Below, piece by piece: positions 7,222 through 14,190 of a stretch of DNA of 16,245 bases. Each line of letters starts with the position of its first letter. Position 1 is the first letter of the stretch. The stretch comes from JAMXLO01 sp035511435 (GTDB lineage: Bacteria; Pseudomonadota; Alphaproteobacteria; Acetobacterales; Acetobacteraceae), in contig DATKFJ010000091.1 in NCBI GenBank assembly GCA_035511435.1, forward strand, positions 1-16,245. The letters are read 5' to 3'. The position numbers were made by a program, and so were the translations under genes. The notes under the pieces were generated by a model. It was given only the letters and a program-made list of their open reading frames with translations. It did not search any database and was not told where the DNA came from.

Positions 7222-7955
7222 ACGCCGTTCTGCGGTTGCTCGCGCCCGGGCTGGCCTGCCTGCTGCTGGGTGGATGCGGTTCGCTGACCCGACTGTCGGA
7301 AGTTGGCCGCGCGCCAGCGATGACGCCGACCTCCGATCCGACCAAGGACCCGACCTGGCGACCGGTCACCATGCCGATGCCGGCGCGGGAGGTGACGCCA
7401 AACGAGGTGAATTCGCTATGGCGCAACGGTTCGCGTGCTTTCTTCAAGGATCAGCGTGCGGCACAGGTCGGCGACATCATCACCATCCTGGTCAGCATGA
7501 ACGACACCGCCAACTTGCAGAATGCCACTACTACCGCGCGCACCAGCAGTGAGAGCGGAGGCATGGCGAACTTCTTCGGCATGCAGACGCTGCTGCCAAA
7601 AACAATCGCCGATCCAGCGAAGCTGCTGGCTGTGAACAGCGCAAGCGCCAATGCCGGTACCGGGCAGATCCAGCGCAGCGAGGCGGCGACGGTGCGCGTC
7701 GCCGGCATCGTCACCCAGGTGCTGCCGAACGGCAATCTGGTGATCTCGGCGCGGCAGGAATTCCGCGTGAACAACGAGCTGCGCGAGCTTCAGGTGACCG
7801 GCGTGATTCGTCCGCAGGATATCGCCAGCGACAACACCGTGCTGCACGATCGCATGGCCGAGGCACGCATCACATACGGTGGGCGCGGCGAGATGACCGA
7901 GGTGCAGCATACGCGTTGGGGCCAGCAGCTTATGGACATCCTGTTGCCGTGGTAG
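7218..7955 (+). CDS. flgH: Flagellar L-ring lipoprotein FlgH
   Basis: A 245-residue protein with a lipoprotein signal: hydrophobic core then lipobox LLGGC, giving lipidated Cys20. Conserved FlgH features follow: SLWRNGSRAFFKDQRAAQVG, DIITILVSMNDTANLQNAT, VAGIVTQVLPNGNLVISARQ and VTGVIRPQDIASDNTVLHD. The C-terminus holds ARITYGGRGEMTEVQ and WGQQLMDILLPW. It forms the outer-membrane ring through which the rod passes. The ATG overlaps the flgA stop (ATGA). It is the last gene of this operon in the window; a hairpin follows at 7992-8025. flgI and flgJ, often nearby, are absent here. Confidence 0.96.
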   Translation: MNAVLRLLAPGLACLLLGGCGSLTRLSEVGRAPAMTPTSDPTKDPTWRPVTMPMPAREVTPNEVNSLWRNGSRAFFKDQRAAQVGDIITILVSMNDTANLQNATTTARTSSESGGMANFFGMQTLLPKTIADPAKLLAVNSASANAGTGQIQRSEAATVRVAGIVTQVLPNGNLVISARQEFRVNNELRELQVTGVIRPQDIASDNTVLHDRMAEARITYGGRGEMTEVQHTRWGQQLMDILLPW

Positions 7956-7991
7956 GGCGATCCAAAGTCATCGCGAGCAGCGCGGCGACGC

Positions 7992-8025
7992 GTCAATCTC
8001 GTGCCATGCAGGCATGGCGATTGAC
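7992..8025. terminator. Two-part hairpin between flgH and the TonB gene
   Basis: GTCAATC (7992-7998) pairs with GATTGAC (8019-8025), and GCCATGC (8003-8009) with GCATGGC (8012-8018). The four unpaired bases TCGT bulge on the left arm. It lies between convergent genes, so it may stop transcription from both sides. There is no T-run, so a classical intrinsic terminator is not proven. Confidence 0.5.
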
Positions 8026-8096
8026 ACTGCCGTCGTCTGAACGTTGCCCGCGGCCGCCGACCATGCTCAGCCAGCGATTGCGAAGTTCGTGCGGCG

Positions 8097-8966
8097 TCAA
8101 TCGTCGAGCCGGAACCGCACCGGCACGTCTGCTTCCGCGGGAACCGGTCGGCCCGCCTGCATGGCCGGGACGAAGCGCCACTCGCGTATGGCGGTCAGCG
8201 CGGCCGAATCGAGGCTTGGATGGCCGCTGGTCTGCACGACTGCCACCTCGATCGGGCTGCCATCCGCGGAGACGTTGACGCGCAGCAGCACACGCCCCTG
8301 TTCGCCGCGTTCACGCGCCAGTCGCGGATAGGCCGGGGCTCTGTTCGTGTCCATCCCGGCGACCGGTCTTGGCGGAATGATCGCCGCGGTTGCGCCGACG
8401 CCGATTGCGCCGGCGGTCGTCGATCGTGCCTCGGCCTGTGCCGGTGCGGTGGGCTGCGGCGGTGTGGCGGGTTGCGCCGCGGGCGGAATGGACGGCCGCG
8501 CCGCGACGACACGCATGGGTGGCGGCGCGTGCACCACAGGCGCAGGCCGTGCGGGGGCCACCGGAGGCTTGCTGACCGTTTCAGGCACTGTCGGGGGAAG
8601 CGGCGGAAGTGGCAGGGCGGCCGAAGACGGTTCGGCCACCGCCACCGGTGGCGGCGGAGGTAGCGGCGAAACAGGTTCGTCCGTTGGCATCAGCCGAGGG
8701 CTCGCAGCCGTTTCAGCGGGGGCCACCGCATCGCGATCCGGCGGCGTCGCAACCATCACATTCGCCGCAGCCGGCGAGGCGGCAGGTGCGGGCACAAACA
8801 CCAACTGGACGCCCGTGATCTCGGTCGCGGCATCATGCATGCGGCTGTGTACCAGCAGCGTCACCAGGACCAATACCGTGGCATGCGCCAGCACGGACAG
8901 CGTGATCGTCGGTTTTGGCACGGCCCGAGGCGCCTGATAAACGCCCGCGAGCCGTTCAGCCACCAT
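8097..8966 (-). CDS. TonB-family energy transducer
   Basis: From the chosen ATG at 8966 the protein has 289 residues. A membrane helix lies at about residues 20-40 (TLSVLAHATVLVLVTLLV), followed by a long Pro/Ala-rich periplasm-spanning segment (about 55-200). The C-terminal TonB domain has YPRLARERGEQGRVLLRVNV, SADGSPIEVAVVQTSGHP and LDSAALTAIREWRFVPA. Such proteins pass proton-motive force to outer-membrane receptors. The frame extends upstream to ATG 9092 (331 residues). The extra 42 codons are less GC-rich at third positions and would put the anchor unusually far from the N-terminus, so the inner start is preferred. No exbB, exbD or receptor gene is adjacent, so the partner is unknown. 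Confidence 0.85.
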   Translation of the reverse strand: MVAERLAGVYQAPRAVPKPTITLSVLAHATVLVLVTLLVHSRMHDAATEITGVQLVFVPAPAASPAAANVMVATPPDRDAVAPAETAASPRLMPTDEPVSPLPPPPPVAVAEPSSAALPLPPLPPTVPETVSKPPVAPARPAPVVHAPPPMRVVAARPSIPPAAQPATPPQPTAPAQAEARSTTAGAIGVGATAAIIPPRPVAGMDTNRAPAYPRLARERGEQGRVLLRVNVSADGSPIEVAVVQTSGHPSLDSAALTAIREWRFVPAMQAGRPVPAEADVPVRFRLDD

Positions 8967-9554
8967 TTGGCCCGTGACAGGTTGCCCGATCGGATGCACG
9001 GGGAGCCAGGCACGGTCGCCGCCCATCGCATATCGCCACCCGCGGGTCCGGTCAGCCGCGTGGTCCAAAAATATGTGTGACAGCATGCCCATCAGTCAGC
9101 GCGCCGAGGTCCCGCCGTCCTGCCGGCGCTCACGTCACGCGAGGTCGGCAGGCGGCCGGTTCCCGGCTGTTCGTCGCCGCGGCGCGGCGGTCCACCGTCT
9201 GGTCGCGGCGATGCGTCATGCGGGGCGAACTGGTCATGGCCTATACTCCCTGTGCGGTTGCAGCAAAGCCGCGACCGTCGTTGATCTGTTGGGACACCGC
9301 GCGGCGTCCGCTTCGATTGCACCTCGTGGCAGTTCGTCCCGTCCGCGCGGTGAACCGCCAAAGGCGCGAAGAAGCATTATGGGTAAACCGCTTCGCGACG
9401 CGAGTAAATTTCCGGGCGGCCCGTGGCGGCGGTGAGCGGTCGGCCAGTTCCGGTCGTCACGCAGCGTCGGCGGTTCCGGTTCAGCCTTTCGTCACGCGGC
9501 AAATCGTACCCCGCCGGCGCCGATTCCAGCAGCGCCAGACGGCTGCCAGCCGTT
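8967..9554. other. Upstream region of the TonB gene, no supported gene
   Basis: Open frames exist on both strands but none has a recognisable domain, ribosome-binding site or coding-like third-position pattern. The left part may hold the promoter of the TonB gene. A sequence GTAAACCGCTTCGCG at 9383-9397 faintly resembles the GTAAGCG ends of IS66 elements and lies just past the TnpC relic. Confidence 0.5.
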
Positions 9555-9789
9555 AGCTGCGCGCATATTCTTGCGGCGAGCACGAAGCGCAGAACCGCCA
9601 GTACCGAGGCGCCGTTGGCCTTTGCGGTGCTGACTGTGGAGCGGAATGCAGCATAGGTTTCGGCGGCCCATTCGCAGCGGAATCCGTTGGTTACCAAGCG
9701 GAAGATCACGCTGGGACGGAGATGTCGCTCGGAGACGTTGTTGGATAGCGCACATCGCGATTGGTGATGAACACGAACAGATGCTCCAG
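9555..9789 (-). pseudogene. tnpC: IS66-family transposase (TnpC) C-terminal fragment, frameshifted
   Basis: The leftward translation contains LEHLFVFITNRDV, then after a frame change NNVSERHLRPSVIF, VTNGFRCEW and AETYAAFRSTVSTAKANG, ending near FVLAAR. This block matches the C-terminal part of the IS66 DDE transposase, including the SER-LRPS region that holds the catalytic Glu. The frame is broken near 9742-9745: the TNRDVRY stretch and the NNVSER stretch lie in different frames, consistent with loss of one base. Everything N-terminal to it is missing, so it cannot be active. It is a relic, in the same orientation as the TnpA/TnpB relics near 16000. The downstream frame stays open to 9377 but is no longer IS66-like. 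Confidence 0.8.
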
Positions 9790-9954
9790 GCTGGCGACGC
9801 TGTGTTCAATCGGCGGCAATATGCGCGCGGCGCCGACCGCTTGATCCGGTTATACCTGCGGTAACCAGGAGATCAGCCTGCGCGCGATGGATGGACAAGC
9901 ACTGCCGTCGACCACAATGTTGACGGCACACCAACCACGCGGCAGGAACTCCCT

Positions 9955-10164
9955 ATGGCCGACCCTTCCACCGAGATCACTCCGGAGTTCCAGCGCGGTT
10001 GGGATGCCGCGATCCTCGCCGCAAGCCAATGGCACGCGTCGCAGGCAAAGAAGACGTTGATCCAGGCGAGACGAAGCAGGTTTCCAAAGACTCTGGAGCG
10101 GGAGGCAGAGGTCCACCAAAGCTCAGCCGAGATGATCGCCAGGCTAAGCCCGGACGACGTCTGA
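9955..10164 (+). CDS. Small hypothetical protein, charged and helical
   Basis: A 69-residue protein with no Cys and no membrane segment. The segment FQRGWDAAILAASQWHASQA is amphipathic and helical, followed by a basic stretch (KKTLIQARRSRFPK) and an acidic Glu-rich end. AGGA lies about 8 bases before the ATG. The layout, a Gly-Trp-Asp-Ala-Ala helix with a Trp-His turn and a final Ser-Pro-Asp-Asp-Val, looks like short hypothetical proteins that I associate loosely with prophage or accessory DNA. No function is known to me. It stands alone between an IS66 relic and an EAL relic. Confidence 0.55.
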   Translation: MADPSTEITPEFQRGWDAAILAASQWHASQAKKTLIQARRSRFPKTLEREAEVHQSSAEMIARLSPDDV

Positions 10165-10357
10165 CCACAGCGGGCAAACGGGCCTGGTCGATGTCGACAA
10201 ATGACGTGACACCGTGGTGGCCTTGTTCGACAGCACCACCTTTCACCAAGTCCCGGTGAGGGTGACCATCACGTCGCGGCATACCACTCGGATCGCTCAA
10301 CGCGCCGACGTGACGCAGCGAAGGGCAGGACTCCGCAGGGTGAATGCGGAACCCAAT

Positions 10358-10927
10358 TCAGTGATCGACGGCAAGCTCGATCACGGGAGAGCCGGGCAAT
10401 GCAGACACCTGCAGCGCAGAGAGTTGCTTGATCAGGGCGGGAACTTCTCTCGCAGGCACCGGCTTGCTGAACAGGTAGCCCTGTAGCTCCGTGCATCCCG
10501 CTGTCGCCAGGAATTCAAGCTGCTCCTCGGTTTCGACGCCTTCCGCGGTGATGTTCATCCGCGAGCTGCTGCCAAGACTGATGATGGCGCGCACAATGGC
10601 AGTACGTTCGTCACGCGCGTGCAAATCACTGGCGAACGAACGGTCGATTTTTATCGTGTCGAATGGGAAACCGCGTAGATACGACAGCGACGAACAGCCG
10701 GTGCCGAAATCGTCCATCGCGACGCGCATGCCAAGCGTGCGGAACGAGTGCAGGGCCGCCATCGTTTCGCGGTCGTTCTGCAACAACGCCGACTCGGTAA
10801 TCTCCAACTCCAGCTGCTCCGGCCCGACACCTAATGCGCGCATCTGGTCGTCGGACGCGCGGGCACCGACAATCGCGAATTCTACGTCGACGAGACTGAC
10901 GGGATGAAGTGCCTGCCCCGGCTCGCA
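10358..10927 (-). pseudogene. EAL-domain (c-di-GMP phosphodiesterase) remnant lacking its 5' part
   Basis: The frame gives the C-terminal two-thirds of an EAL domain. Visible are LELEITES, MDDFGTGCSSLSYLRGFPFD, TIKIDRSF, NITAEGVETEEQLEFL and ELQGYLFSKPVP. Counted from ATG 10843, conserved ligand and catalytic residues Glu17, Asp44-Asp45, Lys65, Glu101 and Gln121 are intact. The N-terminal third, including the EAL signature and any GGDEF or sensor domain, is missing. The frame is closed upstream by TAG at 10928-10930. A truncated EAL lacking the signature Glu is not expected to hydrolyse c-di-GMP. It may be expressed as a 161-residue fragment, but it is best read as a relic of a larger signalling gene, cut where the upstream region now begins. 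Confidence 0.85.
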
Positions 10928-11088
10928 CTATCGTCACCGGTCTCCGACAGTGTCAAGGCGTTCGCAACCGGCGCGCCAGCCACTGCAACAAAACCGCAAG
11001 GCAATATTCGTTGAATTCTCCGCCTGCTGTCACAGTTCACGGGGTAATCTGAGCCGTCCGCACAATGATCGCACATGGGGAACAGTTC

Positions 11089-12204
11089 ATGCATCGTATC
11101 GCGTTTGGCCTTCTGGCCACCACTGCCCTTACTACGTCGGTGCTCGCTGCACCGATCCAGACGGTCTTCGTCATTGGGATGGAGAACCACGACCTCACAC
11201 AGCCGAGCAGCTTGACCTCGCCCCAGCAGATTCTCGGCAACCCCGCCGCGCCCTATCTGAACAGCCTGATGACGCCGGGGAACCCGAACGCCCTCAACAC
11301 GTCGTATGCGACGAACATGACCAACGTTGCGCCAGGCATTCATCCGTCCGAGCCGAATTACATCTGGGAAAACGGCGGCTCGAACTTCGGTGTGGCATCC
11401 GATGACGACCCGTCGGCCGCCGCCGGTAACATCATCTCTTCGCCCAGTGCGACGGGGTTGATGACGAAGAAGGGTGTGACCTGGAGCTCGTATCAGGAAG
11501 ACGTGCAGTTTTCCGCAACCGGCGGAACGACAAGCGCATCTGGGACGAGCGCCAGCTCCACAAACCAGTTCAACGGCAGCCATCAGTTCAATTATGCCGT
11601 CAAGCATAATCCGATGGCGTTCTTCACCGACAGCAACACCAACCCAAGCGCCTTCAAGACGTTTTCGCAACTCCAGACCGATCTCACGAACAACACCTAC
11701 TCGCAATACAACTGGATCACGCCTGACCAGTTCAACGACATGCACAGCCCGTTGACCGGCGGGTTCACCTACCACGGAGTAAGCTACACGGGGGATCAGG
11801 CAGCCGTCGCTGCGGGCGACAACTTCCTGTCGCAGATGGTCCCTGAGATCGAAAATACCAAGGCTTTCCAGAACGGCACGGGCATGATCGAAATCTGGTT
11901 CGATGAAAGTGAGGGCGGCGACACATCGGCGTTCACCATCCCGGAAGTCATCATCTCCAAGGATGCAATCGGTAATGCGTTCGACGTCACGGAGACGCTG
12001 ACGCATAGCGCCGATCTGTTGACGCAAGAGGAAATCTTTCAACTGGGCCAATGCCTTGGCGCATCGTGCGATTCGCCTGACCTGTCGGCATTCTTTAAAC
12101 CCGGCAGCATTCCGGACAGCGTGCCGGAGCCGGCCAGTCTGACCCTGTTGGCCGCAGGCGTACTGGGTACCACTCTGGTCCGCCGCCGTCGCCGCCGCGG
12201 CTGA
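11089..12204 (+). CDS. Secreted phosphoesterase-family protein with PEP-CTERM sorting signal
   Basis: A 371-residue exported protein. Residues 1-21 are a signal peptide. The N-terminal catalytic strand QTVFVIGMENHD (24-35) and the late motifs GMIEIWFDESEGGD (265-278), IPEVIISKDAIG (284-295) and THSADLL (305-311) match the phosphoesterase family PF04185 (acid phosphatase/phospholipase C-like), whose Glu, Asp and His residues bind metal. The C-terminus SVPEPASLTLLAAGVLGTTL plus an Arg run (344-371) is a PEP-CTERM signal, read by an exosortase and implying surface or biofilm-matrix delivery. GGGGAA lies 6 bases before ATG 11089, so this start is preferred over ATG 11065. The middle is rich in Ser, Thr and Asn. 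A strong hairpin follows. No exosortase gene is in the window. Confidence 0.85.
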   Translation: MHRIAFGLLATTALTTSVLAAPIQTVFVIGMENHDLTQPSSLTSPQQILGNPAAPYLNSLMTPGNPNALNTSYATNMTNVAPGIHPSEPNYIWENGGSNFGVASDDDPSAAAGNIISSPSATGLMTKKGVTWSSYQEDVQFSATGGTTSASGTSASSTNQFNGSHQFNYAVKHNPMAFFTDSNTNPSAFKTFSQLQTDLTNNTYSQYNWITPDQFNDMHSPLTGGFTYHGVSYTGDQAAVAAGDNFLSQMVPEIENTKAFQNGTGMIEIWFDESEGGDTSAFTIPEVIISKDAIGNAFDVTETLTHSADLLTQEEIFQLGQCLGASCDSPDLSAFFKPGSIPDSVPEPASLTLLAAGVLGTTLVRRRRRRG

Positions 12205-12213
12205 CCTGCCCAC

Positions 12214-12251
12214 AGCGGAGAGCGCGCCGGAGCAACGGCACGCTCTCCGCT
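12214..12251 (+). terminator. Strong hairpin after the PEP-CTERM gene
   Basis: AGCGGAGAGCGCGCC (12214-12228) pairs with GGCACGCTCTCCGCT (12237-12251) with one mismatch and an 8-base loop. It starts 10 bases past the stop codon of the phosphoesterase. There is no T-run after it, but position and stem length make a terminator or mRNA-stabilising element likely. Confidence 0.7.
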
Positions 12252-12614
12252 ACCACGTCCTGCCATGTGGCCAGCCGGCATACGCCATGTCCGCTTGAGA
12301 AGAACTTGGGACGTGCCGCGCACCAATGCCGGCGAACGGTCCAGGGGCCGGCCATGACCCACATCCGGCTCGCCACGGCATGAAGGATTGAAATCGGCAT
12401 TTTGTCGATCACACCGCTGCGGATCGCATCGATGAGTGCCGCCTCACCGGGCCTCCGATCCTGACCCTTTGTCACCGATGTCGGACACCCGCCAAACCAC
12501 ATGCCGATGCAGTGGACCATGCCGACCGGGAAGCAGGCGGCGTCAGGGGGGCAAGACCTATCGGGCATGGCTCCGTGCGGCTATTGTCAGGCACCGAACC
12601 CAAAGGAGGGGAGA
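12252..12614. other. Region without a supported gene, holding a gene fragment
   Basis: Apart from the membrane-protein fragment at 12489-12546 and the ribosome-binding site of the next gene, nothing here is assigned. A leftward frame through it is open but gives no recognisable domain. Confidence 0.5.
12489..12546 (-). pseudogene. Fragment of a small membrane protein, paralogue of the one at 13453-13650
   Basis: Leftward translation gives DAACFPVGMVHCIGMWFGG, which lines up with DATFFPVGVVHGVGVWFGG, the end of the gene at 13453-13650. At DNA level I count 46 of 58 matching positions against 13460-13517. Upstream codons show no resemblance to the rest of the gene and the normal stop is lost, so this is a broken copy. 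Confidence 0.65.
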
Positions 12615-12848
12615 ATGCGATACATCATTTTAACAGCGGCGTTTGTTGTCCTGGCACCCGTCACTTACGCGCAGACGAGTACAGGAAACACCGGCGGCAT
12701 GAACAACCCCAATCGCACCAACATGCCGTCCAATGCTGCAACGACTGGCCAGCGCGGACCCGAGAATTGCGGCACGCCAGACGAACCCAAGTCGTGCCCA
12801 CCGATGCCGCGCCACCCGCTGCCGTACTATCCCGCGAACAAACAGTAA
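12615..12848 (+). CDS. Small secreted hypothetical protein
   Basis: A 77-residue protein with a clear signal peptide (YIILTAAFVVLAPVTYA, cleavage after TYA at about residue 19). The mature part is polar and low in hydrophobic residues, rich in Asn, Thr, Gly and Pro, with two Cys (in ENCGTPDEPKSCPPMP) that could form one disulfide bond in the periplasm. The start is set by AAAGGAGGGGAG directly before the ATG, one of the best ribosome-binding sites in the window. The frame is open further upstream, but that part overlaps the membrane-protein fragment and is not coding-like. No family is recognised. Confidence 0.7.
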   Translation: MRYIILTAAFVVLAPVTYAQTSTGNTGGMNNPNRTNMPSNAATTGQRGPENCGTPDEPKSCPPMPRHPLPYYPANKQ

Positions 12849-12869
12849 CCCGGCGCCACCTTGAACACT

Positions 12870-12882
12870 CCCGCCTGGCGGG
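12870..12882. repeat. Short GC palindrome downstream of the small secreted protein
   Basis: CCCGCCTGGCGGG is a 13-base palindrome around a central T, flanked by CTC and GGAAAG. In composition it recalls the C-rich repeat at 4499-4546 and may be another dispersed intergenic element. It lies 21 bases after the stop codon. Confidence 0.4.
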
Positions 12883-13010
12883 GGAAAGTCGGATGGAGCT
12901 TCGCCTTCGGTTGCGGCCTCGACGACAAACAATAGGCCGCGTGGTGGCCGAGATGCTGCCCAGCACGGTCGCCCACGTTCTGGCCGTTCACGGGCGAGGC
13001 TTCAACCGGA

Positions 13011-13259
13011 CTACAGGACCAGGGATGATCCCGGTTCTTTTGTTATGCAGATGAGGCAGGTCCCCTGGCCAAGGGCGAAATTGCCGTGCCATCCCTCACA
13101 GAAGGCACGATGGCAGATGGTGCAGAAACGCTTGGTTTGTGTCCGACGCCGGAATACGCCTTCGCATATCCAGCAATTTGCCCACTCATCTTGTTCGATG
13201 AGGGTTTGACCAACGTCGGTCGAATCAGACTCGGTGGCAGGCTTCGGTTCGTCGCTCAT
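13011..13259 (-). CDS. Cys/His-rich zinc-finger miniprotein (FYVE/RING-like spacing)
   Basis: An 82-residue protein with an acidic N-terminal tail (1-25), then eight likely metal ligands. The spacing is C29-x2-C32-x13-C46-x2-C49-x4-C54-x3-H58-x9-C68-x2-C71. The middle, KRFCTICHRAFCEGWHG, resembles the core of FYVE-type treble-clef fingers, where a basic run leads into CxxC followed by x4-C. Two bound Zn ions are expected. The basic phosphoinositide-binding signature is not intact (TKRFC rather than RRHHC), so lipid binding cannot be claimed. GGAG lies 7 bases before the ATG. A role in protein or nucleic-acid binding is a guess. It sits downstream of two small membrane-protein genes on the same strand, 193 bases away. 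Confidence 0.75.
   Translation of the reverse strand: MSDEPKPATESDSTDVGQTLIEQDEWANCWICEGVFRRRTQTKRFCTICHRAFCEGWHGNFALGQGTCLICITKEPGSSLVL
13018..13044 (+). terminator. Candidate rightward terminator
   Basis: ACC-A-GGG, loop ATGAT, CCCGGT, then TTCTTTTGTT. The stem is short with one bulge, but the following T-rich run suits an intrinsic terminator for the small secreted protein gene. It overlaps the 3' end of the zinc-finger gene on the other strand. Confidence 0.35.
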
Positions 13260-13452
13260 TTGATCTGCTCCGGAGTACCATGGATAAACGGGCGACTTCT
13301 GCGCACAGTTCTTTGGCCGATGTGCGCGGTGCGCTCATAGCTCCGACCGTTTCGAGAGGTTGGCATCCCGATGGTCTGCTGGGCAGTCCGTCAGTCAATC
13401 GACGGATGACGTGCGGCGCGACTGGTCAGGGTCCAATGTTGGCGATCGAGCC

Positions 13453-13650
13453 TTACCACCCCCCGAACCATACTCCGACGCCGTGGACTACGCCGACCGG
13501 GAAGAATGTGGCGTCAGCGATCAGCAGTGGTCGCAGGCCATTGGTGGCACAGAACACGATTGATGTCAGCCATGCCGAATAACTGAGCAGACCGCTGACC
13601 GCGATCACCGCCGCCGTGCTCATGTCCATTGGTGCGGTTCTGCGCCACAT
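13453..13650 (-). CDS. Small hydrophobic membrane protein (65 residues)
   Basis: Two hydrophobic segments are visible: AAVIAVSGLLSYSAWLTSIV (about residues 13-32) and LLIADATFFPVGVVHGVGVW (about 41-62), joined by a short loop with Cys and Arg. It ends WFGGW. AAGGAGG lies about 9 bases before the ATG at 13650, so this start is preferred over the ATG 20 codons upstream, which would add a polar tail across the neighbouring spacer. A degraded copy of the last third lies at 12489-12546. The 46-residue membrane protein at 13691-13831 is 40 bases upstream, probably in one transcript. No named family is recognised. Confidence 0.7.
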   Translation of the reverse strand: MWRRTAPMDMSTAAVIAVSGLLSYSAWLTSIVFCATNGLRPLLIADATFFPVGVVHGVGVWFGGW

Positions 13651-13690
13651 CGTTAGCTGGCCTCCTTGATCGGGGAGCAAACATAGCCGA

Positions 13691-13831
13691 TCAGTGGACA
13701 AGAATGCCAAATAATCCCAGCAGCGTCACCACGACAATCAGCCAGAACACAGTGGACAGGACCCAGCCCACGAGCCGAGCGAGCACTGGGAATACCAAGC
13801 AGAGCAGAAGGATGACGAGCAGAAGGTGCAT
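13691..13831 (-). CDS. Very small membrane protein (46 residues)
   Basis: The frame encodes an almost wholly hydrophobic peptide. HLLLVILLLCLVFPVLARLV (2-21) is followed, after a Gly-Trp turn, by LSTVFWLIVVVTLLGLFGIL (25-44), giving two short helices separated by the Ala-Arg-Leu-Val-Gly-Trp loop. Third codon positions are GC-rich, and the hydrophobic pattern continues through the whole frame up to its stop. No strong ribosome-binding site is seen; an in-frame TGA closes the frame 9 codons upstream. The gene is 40 bases upstream of the 65-residue membrane protein gene on the same strand. It is shorter than usual annotation cut-offs, and its function is unknown. Confidence 0.6.
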   Translation of the reverse strand: MHLLLVILLLCLVFPVLARLVGWVLSTVFWLIVVVTLLGLFGILVH

Positions 13832-14190
13832 CGCGGCGATGACGTCATAGGCGCTTCACGGAGGGCCGTGGAGTCCGTTCAACGGGCGTGTCAGCCGAGC
13901 GGTCTGCGAACTGAGGAAGGCATCGTCCGATGGGAACAGCGGCGGCTGATCCCAAAGGGACCCGATCTCGACACCTACCGTGTCAAAGCACCGGTCTCCA
14001 GTCACAATTTCCCTCCAGTTGGTGAAAGACGTCCCGGATCGCCTTAATCGTTCGGCATCTGCAATAGCAAGACAGCACACCACATCGGTCAGCATGTTGC
14101 TATGCGTCGTGCGCAGCGGTCGTGCGGATCGAACGCCCGCTCTCCAGCCGGGCGTTGCAGCGGGGGGCGTTGGATGGCAGACAGCCGAGT
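13832..14190. other. Region without a supported gene
   Basis: Both strands have open frames but their third-position GC is near background and no domain is visible. It contains a perfect 8-base hairpin at 14132-14156 upstream of the cyclotransferase-like gene. Confidence 0.5.
14132..14156. terminator. Perfect 8-base hairpin upstream of the cyclotransferase-like gene
   Basis: AACGCCCG and CGGGCGTT are separated by 9 bases. It lies inside the longest possible reading of the downstream gene, which argues that translation starts after it. Terminator, attenuator or chance cannot be told apart. Confidence 0.35.

Noticed and set aside
10882..12213. Leftward open frame of 443 codons opposite the phosphoesterase
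   Set aside because: The rightward gene has signal peptide, catalytic motifs, ribosome-binding site and PEP-CTERM signal; the leftward frame has none.
12252..12568. Leftward frame continuing from the membrane-protein fragment (AALIDAIRSGVIDKMPISIL)
   Set aside because: It looks partly helical but I recognise no family, and the frame is only a continuation of a broken gene.
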